Translations under genes and position numbers: made by a program | The notes under the pieces: model-generated | The model's input: the letters and a program-made list of their open reading frames with translations, nothing else | Databases searched by the model: none | What the model was told of the DNA's origin: nothing | Shown here: piece after piece, positions 51,819 to 61,721 of the stretch | How the letters are laid out: the number at the start of each line of letters is the position of its first letter | How positions within the stretch are numbered: the first letter of the stretch is position 1 | From: Phoenix dactylifera | Lineage: Eukaryota > Streptophyta > Magnoliopsida > Arecales > Arecaceae | Reading direction: 5' to 3' | Assembly: GCF_009389715.1 (NCBI RefSeq) | Contig: NC_052397.1 | Span: 17,680,129-17,744,128 of the forward strand | DNA length: 64,000 bases

Positions 51819-52290
51819 TTAGAAGTCTTCATTTCCATTCTCATTAAATTTGCATTCGATATACTCTCTCTTTGTTTTACAAATTTTTAAGCCTTTATCC
51901 ACCCAACTTTTCCTCCATAATTCCAATTTAGTATTTAACAAAGATTTCTTTCCATCAAACAACACCATATCGTCTGCAAACAACAAACACCGTGGTACAT
52001 TTTCCTGAATATTACATATAAGTTCATCCATAATGAATACAAATAGGTAGGGGCTTGCAAGCCTATTGTAACCGGAAAACACTTACAACAACAACTCCTA
52101 ACACTTGCTAATGTCCCAGCATAAATATCCTCGAATATTTCAATATACCGTCCATGCAGTCATTCTTCTTAAAGCCTACAAAATCACCTTTTCTAACACT
52201 TAATCATAAGATTTCTCTAAATCAATAAAGACCACATGTAAACTCTCCCCTTTCTCTATATTTTTACCATCAATTGGAAAACCATTTACA
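51819..52290 (-). mobile_element. LINE (RTE-like) reverse transcriptase fragment, decayed
   Basis: Minus-strand translation gives HVVFIDLEKSYD near 52,205-52,240. After several disruptions it gives SPYLFVFIMDEL and CLLFADDMVLFD, then LNTKLELWRKSWVDKGLKIC and KREYIECKF (52,082-51,819). These are palm/finger motifs of plant non-LTR (RTE-type) reverse transcriptases, including the catalytic F-A-D-D. The fragment has internal stops between the two blocks, lacks endonuclease and 3' end, and is inactive. Confidence 0.75.
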
Positions 52291-53284
52291 ATAAACTAAT
52301 AGCTCCTTAGAAAAGAAGGCTTATTGGTCTTTTAGGGTACTAAAAATTTACAAGTCACCATGACCAACATAACGTATCCGTACATTTGGGGTTTAATTCT
52401 CTTGCCATGCAATCAGCAAGATACCGGCACTTCACATAGCTATCAACATGAATGCAGTTGGTGGAATATGTCCTGACGACAAGTCCTAACTGGCAATGGA
52501 ATTATATCAGTAAGAATGCATAATGAATGGTTGTCAAGCAACACTTGCAAGGAATCACTAGGAAAGACATTGGAAAAGTTACGAAAAAGCATGAAGGAAT
52601 AGTTTCCTCTTTTCAGAAGTTTTCTTAATGGTTTTTGGTTATGAAAGTGATCTTCATGAATATGGCTCTAGGAGAAATGTAGTACTACATAGTCAATCTC
52701 AAATGAGGAACTTCGCCGACAATTTGCTTTTACAAAGATGATGTAACAACAACGATGACCCATTGCATAATCCTGTTTAACATGTCTTGACAACGAAGCT
52801 TCTCTCTAAGGCTGACACAATTAGGTGCATACAACAGCAAACAAGAAAGAAGATCCACAATTTCTTTTAACAATTATATATTCCTCATGCATGCTACCAC
52901 TGCCATCATTACTAAGCATTCCGATATTCCAAGTAGTGCTGAGGTCCTTGAGGAGCAGAAGATATCATGGAGTTGTCAAAACTCAAACTACTAGACAGAT
53001 AAGGTTCCTCACTGGCTGTTAGAAAGGCAAGCATCCAGGTGAATTAACATGACATCCAAAGGAACTAGTGAAACTAGATAAAATGAACTGCTCATATGCA
53101 ACAGTGCAAGGGCTAAGAGATACAGCAGTATAATTATCTTGATGATCTTAATATTTTTGTTTTATCCAAAATACAAAAGAGTTCAAAGTTTGAAAGTTCA
53201 TGTCCTTCACCTTCTGTACAATCAAATCAAAACTCTCTCAAATAAATTGATGATTACCGGTATTCCCACTGCCCATGTCCTTCA
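52291..53284. other. Intergenic DNA, no gene recognised
   Basis: No motif is recognised. A 15-base word catgtccttcacctt occurs at about 53,201 and again at 53,275, next to the DUF3054 relic. Confidence 0.4.
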
Positions 53285-53426
53285 CCTTTCATTGCTGGGT
53301 GGAAACTGAGGGTCTATTTGCAGTCTGCAAGGTCTCGACGTCAAGAACAGGGAGTCCATGGCTGAACCTCCCAACCATCGAGAAGATAAGCAGGCACAGA
53401 ACATCCCGTCCGGCCAAAAGACCCAC
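53285..53426 (-). pseudogene. DUF3054 membrane-protein exon relic with apparent microinversion
   Basis: After an acceptor-like gcag at 53,427 the minus strand reads VGLLAGRDVLCLLIFSMVGR, then FSHGLPVLDVETLQTA, which matches the plant DUF3054 family (predicted plastid membrane proteins of unknown role). The family continues with (A)DPFIAGWFLSAY. Here the minus strand instead runs to a stop. The plus strand of the same 33 bases (53,285-53,317) reads PFIAGWKLRVY, as if this block had been inverted in place. Family sequence is from memory. No further exons of the gene were recognised, so this is treated as a pseudogene fragment. Confidence 0.6.
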
Positions 53427-53591
53427 CTGCTTGAAATCCCAAGCTATAAATGAAACCTCCATGACTAAAATAACGAAATGAGAGGCAAAATTGGACGAAA
53501 GATTGGATTTTTAGAGAGGGCTATGAGAAAAGTTTAGACATGAAATTGGACGAAACATTGGAACTTTTTTTTTGTTTGGATAAACGTACGC

Positions 53592-53870
53592 CTAAGAGAC
53601 GAGCTTGTTGGGAGAAGCGGGCTTCACGAACTGGATGACGGCTTCGAAGGGGACGCCATCGTCGCCAACGGAGCCGATCTCGTCTTCCTGCAGGGCGGGG
53701 AAGGAGGGGGTGGAGAGGGGACGGACGGAGGGGCCGAGGTCGCCGGCGCCGTAGGCGGTGGAGAGGGATAGGTGGAGCGGCCGTTGTTGTCCTGGTTCCG
53801 GAGGGCTATCGGACTTGGAGAAGGGGAGGAGAGGAGAGGAAGCGGAGGAGGGGCATCACTCGGAAAACAT
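53592..53870 (-). other. GC-rich exon-like open frame of unknown identity
   Basis: GC content jumps, and the minus strand has an open frame ending ...GVPFEAVIQFVKPASPNKLVS before a TAG at 53,594-53,592. A second long frame overlaps it. No ATG opens the better-looking frame, and I do not recognise the protein. It could be a last exon or a gene fragment captured between the DUF3054 relic and the RRM gene. Confidence 0.35.
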
Positions 53871-54415
53871 AGGGGTACATGTATCTCATGCCATTCTTTG
53901 GATCTTTTTAAACCCCATCGGCCATTCGTTTCTTTTTCTTTTGAAATCTGTGAGATTACGTATATGATGACTTCAAAGTGAACTTTCGGATGCAAATGAA
54001 GTGTCTGATTAATGATTCTATCAAAATATGGTCTAGAGCCAACAAGTCAATATCCATCCACACCATATAGCAGAGAAAACAAATCAACATATATCCATTC
54101 ATCCCTCCTTGTTATCCCAGCCAAACAAAAAAGCCACATAGTTAAATAAAAAAATGCATATCAACCCATAAATACATCGACTGTTAATGCATTCAATAAG
54201 TTCCAATGTAAATATTATTGCAGCCACTTTTCTAATTGTCTGTAAATAACTCAGAACAATATTGCACAATCCACAAAAAAATAAAAAACTGTGAAATTAG
54301 TTTGCCAGGAGAAGTTCCTTGACAAAATACAAAAATACAATAACATGAAAAAATCCATTTGTTGCATTGTATTTGCAGCAATCATGGAGTCGAAGTATAA
54401 AAATTAGTTGCTGCT
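53871..54415. other. 3' flank of the RRM gene
   Basis: AT-rich, no coding signal. Probably contains the 3' UTR of the minus-strand RRM gene. Confidence 0.45.
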
Positions 54416-57400
54416 CTAGACCTCATACCAATTCCATGCTGGCACCAACTCCGGACAGACATACAAAGAGCTATAACCAATTCCACCATAACATCCAACA
54501 ATGTATCCTCCGGAAAAGCCACTATATTGAGAAGCGCAGTCAGGAAAAAATGGAGACACATAATGCTGCAAACCTGAATATCTAGGATCATACACTGGAT
54601 AGAAACCAGCTTGGTCATTGTCAAAAACATATCCTCCTCCACCACCAATTATCATATGCTCACTGAGACAAGAGTTGATTTCCTTGTTATAGTATTTCGC
54701 AATTTTAGGCACCGCTTTCTTGACCTCAACTTTCTTATCTTTCAATTCATAGAACCTGTTCTGCAATACCTTCTCCGCAGCCTCCACTGAGTGGAATTCA
54801 ATGAAGCCAAAGCCTCTTAGTCGGCCAAAATTATCATACATCAGAACAGCATATTTAATTTCACCAAACTGCTCAAAAAAGCTGCTAAACTCATCCTCAG
54901 TCAGCTTAGGAGGCAAACCACCTACAAAAATCTTCCTCGGGTTCAAAGGAATCTGATTTACTTCCTTGTGATGATTTTGGTACTCAAGGTATTTGGGTAT
55001 GGCCTTTTTTACTTCTACCTGAAAAAGCATGATCCAAAAATAAATAAATAGACACAAAGAAAATTAGACAAAGACTATGAGAAAGAACCCAACTTTGTTG
55101 TAAAACATACTGCAATCATACTCATTATGAAAGGACAAATCTAAACCTGGCACTGTTTGTGTCATATATGCACCAAAAGAAGTCTATTCTGCTTTGGGGG
55201 GGCTTTGCATCTGCCACATTGTTCATATTTCTTCTACATCATTGAAAGCAAGGGAGGAAACAGGGATCCGATTTGGTAGGAGGGATGAAGGAGGTCGCTA
55301 TTGCAATATCAAAGGTTTTGGGGACTTCACTAATACATTTTTGGATTGGATTTTAGTATCCCAAAATTTTTTAAATTGCATAATTAATGGCCTTCATGAT
55401 CCCCCTTTTCATCTTATGTTATTGGCCTTGTCTTAGTCGTCTCCTTGAATTGATGTAGTTGATGTGGGGAACATGATACAGAGTGGAAATCAGCTTAATC
55501 AGGGTCACAGAAAGTAAGATGGATTAATTGGAAAGCTGCCAGCCCTGCAATCTCAAAGATTTTCGGCAAATAGAAAATTCACTTAAGGTGACTTCTGGTA
55601 TCCTGAAAATCTTGAAATTGCATTATTGGGTGCCTCTTGCATCTTGAAATAAGTTGTAAGCTGATCAGACTCAGCTTGTTATATGAATGGTGCAGTCAAG
55701 CTCGAGCCGATCTTCATAACAGTTATTGAAGTTTGGCTTATTTGTTTACTAATGACCTTGAATAGGATTGTCATTGATCTGATCCCTAGCTTCTATTAAC
55801 TTTTGCAAGCTTAAAACATTGAATGATGTTTTTGCTTGGCTTCTCCCCCCAAAAAAAAAAATCAAACGAGCTCGTCATTCAGCTGAACATAATATATTCG
55901 TGAACAGCTTGTTTCCTTTGCAGCTTAAGCTTAAAACATCGAATGATGTTTTTTGCTTGGCTTTTCCCCCTAAAGAAAACGAGCTCAGTCGAGCTCGTCA
56001 TTCAGCTGAACACAATCTATACATGAACAGCTTGTTTCTTTGCAGTTCCATGTATAGCGCCTCAGGATTTGTGTTCTACCTATTTCTCACCTTCCCTCAC
56101 CTTTTTTTTCCGTCACTTTGCACAAGCAACAGGCAGAATAATATATCATAACTGCTCATCTAATTTCTTTATGAATTAATTAAAAAAAAAGAAGAAAAAC
56201 TGAGATCTTTGGTTCAGTATTAGCACCCAACACATTTATTCTATTTTTTTTTGTGCTGATAATTTAGAGCATAAGACTCTGCTTTCTTCCAATCCACCCG
56301 AAAATTCACTAGATGGTTTCTATAAGTTATTCTAATGGCATCGACTTGTGGCTTTCCTTGAAAACTCTACTTTACAGGACACACTTTCCAATCACTGTTG
56401 TTAATGAATGAGGATAGGAATTGAACTCAGGTCTCTTGTATCAACATAGGTTTTACCAGCAAATCCAGTTTGCACCTTCACTTTCCAAACTAGTCTTTTA
56501 CTCTGTGGTTTTCTTTTTTCCCAAACTAGGCTGTTTAAGAACCTTCCTTTTGTTACCGACTGTGATATTCATCGCTGGTTTTAACCTCTTCTTTTGTTTT
56601 TTGGTTAATTGCAGTGTTATTGCTATGTATGTGATGAAGCTGCTCCCTGCAAGTTTTGGAAGGGGCCAAATGTACACTACCATGCATCTGATCGAGGTAA
56701 GTCATGGAAAGAAATGAGGAAATTTAACCGACCAAAAAGCCACGCAAGGTCAAAACTCATTTCTAGTTTTCAAGTTTGTAATCAACTTCATTAAGTTGCA
56801 GCACAGGAGAAAGGGACATTTTCTTTTTAAATTATGCGGCCATACTTTTGGTTTCAAAGAAATTAATTATACTAAAATATAAAATTATGCATGTCTAACT
56901 TTGTTGCAAACATTATAGGATTTTGAAATTAACTAAAATATAAAATATCTTAACCGAAAAAGATACAGCATTGTTGTAATGATTTTGAAATTAAATAGGA
57001 AAGGATGGACAATATCATCCTGTTTTGCAGTCTGGAAAAAGAGAAAGTTAACACCAAATATAAGTCTAACAAGAAATACCAGAAAAGAAAAAGGGAAAGT
57101 AATCAACCACACGCTTGTGTTGTAACAAGGAAATATGAATTAACATCAACCTACGAATTTTCTTTCTAAAAAAAATCAATCTACAAGGTCAAATAATAAC
57201 CAAGAAGAAATATATTTCACTTTACTTAATGTTGGAAAATAAACAAGAACTAGTCGTTTTGCAGTGAAATATATAATAACCAGGAACTAATCTTTTTCCT
57301 ATTTTTCAGAGAAATAGTATCGAAGAAGATGGTAAGTAAAATAACCTACAGAGTCAAATAATAACCACGAGCCAACATTTACTCTTCTACGCAAAGAAAT

Positions 57401-57869
57401 AACAACCCAACTATAACCAATTTCTTTCCCTCATTGCAATAAAATAATTAGCAAGAACAGTGAAAATAATAATAAAAACTAATCCTCCTTTCCTTCTTTG
57501 CATTGAATAACCAAGATTGAAGTTGCGTATATTCGTGTTTGCAGTGAGATAATAACCAAGAACCAAGCGTAAGAAAGAAAAAGTATAACTGACCTTTCTC
57601 CCCAAGATGACGTGCTCTCTGGTCCCGACGAGAGCCCTCTCGGCGGCTGCCGAGTCGACGAACCCGACGAAGGCAAAGCCCCTGCTGCGACCGGTGATCT
57701 TGTTCTCGACGACATTGGCCCACGCCACCTCGCCGTACTTGGAGAAGTACTCCACCAGCCGGTGCTCCGTCGTTTCCCCCGAAATCCCCCCCACAAAGAG
57801 CTTCGCTTCGTTCCAAGAGGATGAGGAAGAAGCAGCAGAAGAAGGAGAATAAGACGTCGACGACTCCAT
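54416..57869 (-). CDS. Two-RRM RNA-binding protein (hnRNP A/B- or Musashi-like), two exons
   Basis: Exons on the minus strand are 57,869-57,594 and 55,018-54,416, joined in phase 0 to 292 residues. RRM1 begins near residue 22, with RNP2 KLFVGGI and RNP1 RGFAFVGF, and is split by the intron just before its last strand (GRK/VEVKKAIPK). RRM2 starts near residue 119, with RNP2 KIFVGGL and RNP1 RGFGFIEF. The tail is rich in G, Y and S and ends AWNWYEV. Such proteins bind single-stranded RNA through the RNP aromatic residues, which are all present, and act in mRNA processing, transport or stability. The 2.6-kb intron carries a tandem duplication and an antisense exon-like fragment. A TATA box lies about 85 bp upstream of the start codon, and a 118-bp tandem array starts right behind it. 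Confidence 0.9.
55807..56046. repeat. 120-bp tandem duplication in the RRM gene intron
   Basis: Copies at about 55,807-55,926 and 55,927-56,046 both start aagcttaaaacat, contain gagctcgtcattcagctgaac, and end near cttgtttc.tttgcag. They differ by a few substitutions and small indels. Confidence 0.8.
56615..56794 (+). pseudogene. Exon-like fragment with CYCYVCD..APC motif, antisense within the RRM intron
   Basis: After an acceptor-like ttaattgcag the plus strand reads CYCYVCDEAAPCKFWKGP, then H-Y-H-A-S-D-R and KSWKEMRKFNRPKSH before a stop at 56,794. The C-x-C-x-x-C-D-x-x-A-P-C-x-x-W pattern followed by a W-x-x-x-R-K segment is a cysteine-rich motif I recall from plant proteins of poorly known function. 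No neighbouring exons were found on this strand, so it is probably a transposed gene fragment. Confidence 0.45.
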
Positions 57870-57952
57870 CACACCTCCTACCAGAGAGAAGAACTCAACA
57901 ACGAACAAAGAGCCAGAGAGATGGATGAAAGAATCGATACGACCTTCCGCTC

Positions 57953-57959
57953 TATATAT
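57953..57959 (-). promoter_or_regulatory. TATA box of the RRM gene
   Basis: The minus strand reads gatatatagag about 85 bp upstream of the ATG, followed by a pyrimidine-rich leader. Transcription should start near 57,925. The next bases upstream (57,961 onward) are already the first unit of the 118-bp tandem array. Confidence 0.7.
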
Positions 57960-57960
57960 C

Positions 57961-60790
57961 CGGGGGGAGTTGGTTTTAGTTTCGGACTTGGAATAGGAGT
58001 GAAGTTCAAAATACCAAAAAAAGAAAATTAGGATCAGTTGGCCAGCTCGCATGCGCCAATGCAATCTTAGTGCAACGGCCGGGAGAGTTGGTTTTGGTTT
58101 CGGACTTGGAATACGAGTGAAGTTTAAAGTACCAAAAAAAAGAAAATTAGGATCAGTTGGCCAGCTCGCATGCGCCAATGCAATCTTAGTGCAACGGCCG
58201 GGGGAGTTGGTTTTAGTTTCGGACTTGGAATACGAGTGGAGTTCAAAGTACCAAAAAAAGAAAATTAGGATCAGTTGGCCAGCTCGCATGCGCCAAAGCA
58301 ATCTTAGTGCAACGGCCGGGGGAGTTGGTTTTGGTTTCGGACTTGGAATACGAGTGGAGTTCAAAGTACCAAAAAAAGAAAATTAGGATCAGTTGGCCAG
58401 CTCGCATGCGCCAATGCAATCTTAGTGCAACGGCCGGGGGAGTTGGTTTTAGTTTCGGACTTGGAATACGAGTGGAGTTCAAAGTACCAAAAAAAGAAAA
58501 TTAGGATCAGTTGGCCAGCTCGCATGCGCCAAAGCAATCTTAGTGCAACGGCCGGGGGAGTTGGTTTTGGTTTCGGACTTGGAATACGAGTGGAGTTCAA
58601 AGTACCAAAAAAAGAAAATTAGGATCAGTTGGCCAGCTCGCATGCGCCAATGCAATCTTAGTGCAACGGCCGGGGGAGTTGGTTTTAGTTTCGGACTTGG
58701 AATACGAGTGGAGTTCAAAGTACCAAAAAAAGAAAATTAGGATCAGTTGGCCAGCTCGCATGCGCCAATGCAATCTTAGTGCAACGGCCGGGGGAGTTGG
58801 TTTTAGTTTCGGACTTGGAATACGAGTGGAGTTCAAAGTACCAAAAAAAGAAAATTAGGATCAGTTGGCCAGCTCGCATGCGCCAAAGCAATCTTAGTGC
58901 AACGGCCGGGGGAGTTGGTTTTGGTTTCGGACTTGGAATACGAGTGGAGTTCAAAGTACCAAAAAAAGAAAATTAGGATCAGTTGGCCAGCTCGCATGCG
59001 CCAATGCAATCTTAGTGCAACGGCCGGGGGAGTTGGTTTTAGTTTCGGACTTGGAATACGAGTGGAGTTCAAAGTACCAAAAAAAGAAAATTAGGATCAG
59101 TTGGCCAGCTCGCATGCGCCAAAGCAATCTTAGTGCAACGGCCGGGGGAGTTGGTTTTGGTTTCGGACTTGGAATACGAGTGGAGTTCAAAGTACCAAAA
59201 AAAGAAAATTAGGATCAGTTGGCCAACTCGCATGCGCCAATGCAATCTTAGTGCAACGGCCGGGGGAGTTGGTTTTAGTTTCGGACTTGGAATACGAGTG
59301 GAGTTCAAAGTACCAAAAAAAGAAAATTAGGATCAGTTGGCCAGCTCGCATGCGCCAATGCAATCTTAGTGCAACGGCCGGGGGAGTTGGTTTTAGTTTC
59401 GGACTTGGAATACGAGTGGAGTTCAAAGTACCAAAAAAAGAAAATTAGGATCAGTTGGCCAGCTCGCATGCGCTAAAGCAATCTTAGTGCAACGGCCGGG
59501 GGAGTTGGTTTTGGTTTCGGACTTGGAACACGAGTGGAGTTCAAAATACCAAAAAAAGAAAATTAGGATCAGTTGGCCAGCTCGCATGCGCCAATGCAAT
59601 CTTAGTGCAACGGCCGGGGGAGTTGGTTTTAGTTTCGGACTTGGAATACGAGTGGAGTTCAAAGTACCAAAAAAAGAAAATTAGGATCAGTTGGCCAGCT
59701 CGCATGCGCCAAAGCAATCTTAGTGCAACGGCCAGGGGAGTTGGTTTTGGTTTCGGACTTGGAATACGAGTGGAGTTCAAAATACCAAAAAAAGAAAATT
59801 AGGATCAGTTGGCCAGCTTGCATGCGCCAATGCAATCTTAGTGCAACGGCCGGGGGAGTTGGTTTTAGTTTCGGACTTGGAATACGAGTGGAGTTCAAAG
59901 TACCAAAAAAAGAAAATTAGGATCAGTTGGCCAGCTCGCATGCGCCAATGCAATCTTAGTGCAACGGCCGGGAGAGTTGGTTTTAGTTTCGGACTTGGAA
60001 TACGAGTGGAGTTCAAAGTACCAAAAAAAGAAAATTAGGATCAGTTGGCCAGTTCGCATGCGCCAAAGCAATCTTAGTGCAACGGCCGGGGAAGTTGGTT
60101 TTGGTTTCGGACTTGGAATACGAGTGGAGTTCAAAGTACCAAAAAAAGAAAATTAGGATCAGTTGGCCAGCTCGCATGCGCCAATACAATCTTAGTGCAA
60201 CGGCCGGGGGAGTTGGTTTTAGTTTCAGACTTGGAATACGAGTGGAGTTCAAAGTACCAAAAAAAGAAAATTAGGATCAGTTGGCCAGCTCGCATGCACC
60301 AAAGCAATCTTAGTGCAACGGCCGGAGGAGTTGGTTTTGGTTTCGGACTTGGAATACGAGTGGAGTTCAAAGTACCAAAAAAAGAAAATTAGGATCAGTT
60401 GGCCAGCTCGCATGCGCCAATGCAATCTTAGTGCAACGGCCGGGGGAGTTGGTTTTAGTTTCGGACTTGGAATACGAGTGGAGTTCAAAGTACCAAAAAA
60501 AGAAAATTAGGATCAGTTGGCCAGCTCGCATGCGCCAATGCAATCTTAGTGCAACGGCCGGGGGAGTTGGTTTTAGTTTCGGACTTGGAATACGAGTGGA
60601 GTTCAAAGTACCAAAAAAAGAAAATTAGGATCAGTTGGCTAGCTCGCATGCGCCAAAGCAATCTTAGTGCAACGGCCGGGGGAGTTGGTTTTGGTTTCGG
60701 ACTTGGAATACGAGTGGAGTTCAAAGTACCAAAAAAAAAAAATTAGGATCAGTTGGCCAGCTCGCATGCGCCAATACAATCTTAGTGCAA
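57961..60790. repeat. 118-bp tandem array, about 24 copies, with a 590-bp (5-unit) higher-order period
   Basis: The unit contains ggccgggggagttggtttt, ttcggacttggaatacgag, tggagttcaaagtacc, a short A-run and ggatcagttggccagctcgc. From about 58,130 to 60,724 the spacing is exactly 118 bp for 21 successive intervals. Two variants occur: A (cgccaatgcaatc ... ttttag) and B (cgccaaagcaatc ... ttttgg). They follow the order ABABA four times, then AB. The first one or two and the last copies are less regular. The 65- and 79-residue frames in each unit on both strands are by-products of repetition, not genes. Confidence 0.95.
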
Positions 60791-60806
60791 TGGTTTGGAT
60801 TCGGAT

Positions 60807-61721
60807 TATCTGATGTGGAGCTGTGGACAGCCAGGGCTCATGGACAAGCTTAAGGACTGCAAGCCTCCCTACCCCATTGCACCGACAAGACTAGACCCTA
60901 TGCCCCCTTCCTCATCCAATCCATTGTTGCAAGTACCATACTGTCCGGCTACCCAGTTTCTCAAGCTTGGAATTCCATCTTCGGCCATTGGTTCTTCCTC
61001 CAATGAACCCTGAAAAATCTCATGGCCGGTTAGCCCAGAGCACAAGCCTTCTTGCAGCGGCTGGAAGTATGGATGCTGCTGCTGGTGCCGGTGCACTTGG
61101 AGGAGGTCTAGAGGATGGCTTCTATTGCCCTCAGGCTGCGAGTTTTGGTGGTAGTATATGCTGTCCAAGCTTAAGGCCATTGCTCCCCTTTCGTTGTTCC
61201 CATACTGATGATGGGACCCCATGTTTGGACCATCACCTAAGAAATCTTCCAGTTTTGGGGATGGAGATGGCACCATTCCTTCACCACATTCAACAGGAAG
61301 GGAAAAAAAAGAAGGTTGTCAGAATGTTTTTAGAAACAGCAGCTTGTCTGGAAGCTGCAAGAATCTAAAGAAAGAAAATTAAGCAGCAGTCGGGACATAC
61401 CTTGCTGCTGTGATCTGCTGAGTGCTTCCATGATGCAAAGAGACCCATCAGACTTCGGCGGCATTACAGACAACTGAGAATAGAGCGGTTCTCCTCTTCA
61501 ACTCCATAGCAGAGACCCGAGCTGTTAAGCTGAGGTGGAGACAGAAAGAAGCTGCATGGGACTGCAGAGGAGACAGCAGCATGGGTGGGCTGCGCTTGTT
61601 AATGATGACTCTGATTATTTGGTTGGTGATGCGGCTCTGAGGACATCTCCATGTTCATTTGAGGGGAGAGAGAGAAGCCCAACCAGCTGTTGCTGCTGTT
61701 GCTGTTGTTCATTGACTTCGT
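60807..61721 (-). pseudogene. Truncated duplicate of ANT exons 1-2
   Basis: Exon 2 (from 61,278 downward) and exon 1 (about 61,721-61,401) of ANT are copied in the same orientation. Identity is high: over 135 exon-2 residues only about eight differ. The copy has lost the original ATG (ACG at 61,721-61,719), has an in-frame TAA in the His-rich part of exon 1 and a 4-base deletion later in exon 1. In exon 2 a deletion of about a dozen bases lies near 60,828, and similarity stops at about 60,807, before the AP2 domains. No DNA-binding domain remains, so it cannot make an ANT factor. A transcript could still arise because the upstream region is copied too. Confidence 0.92.

Noticed and set aside
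58051-60746. Dozens of overlapping 65- and 79-residue open frames on both strands
   Set aside because: They arise from the 118-bp tandem units. The unit length is not a multiple of three and the same frame recurs in every copy. There is no independent coding evidence.
57961-60790. Possible CRISPR-like array
   Set aside because: The units are contiguous 118-bp repeats without unique spacers, and the DNA is clearly plant nuclear.
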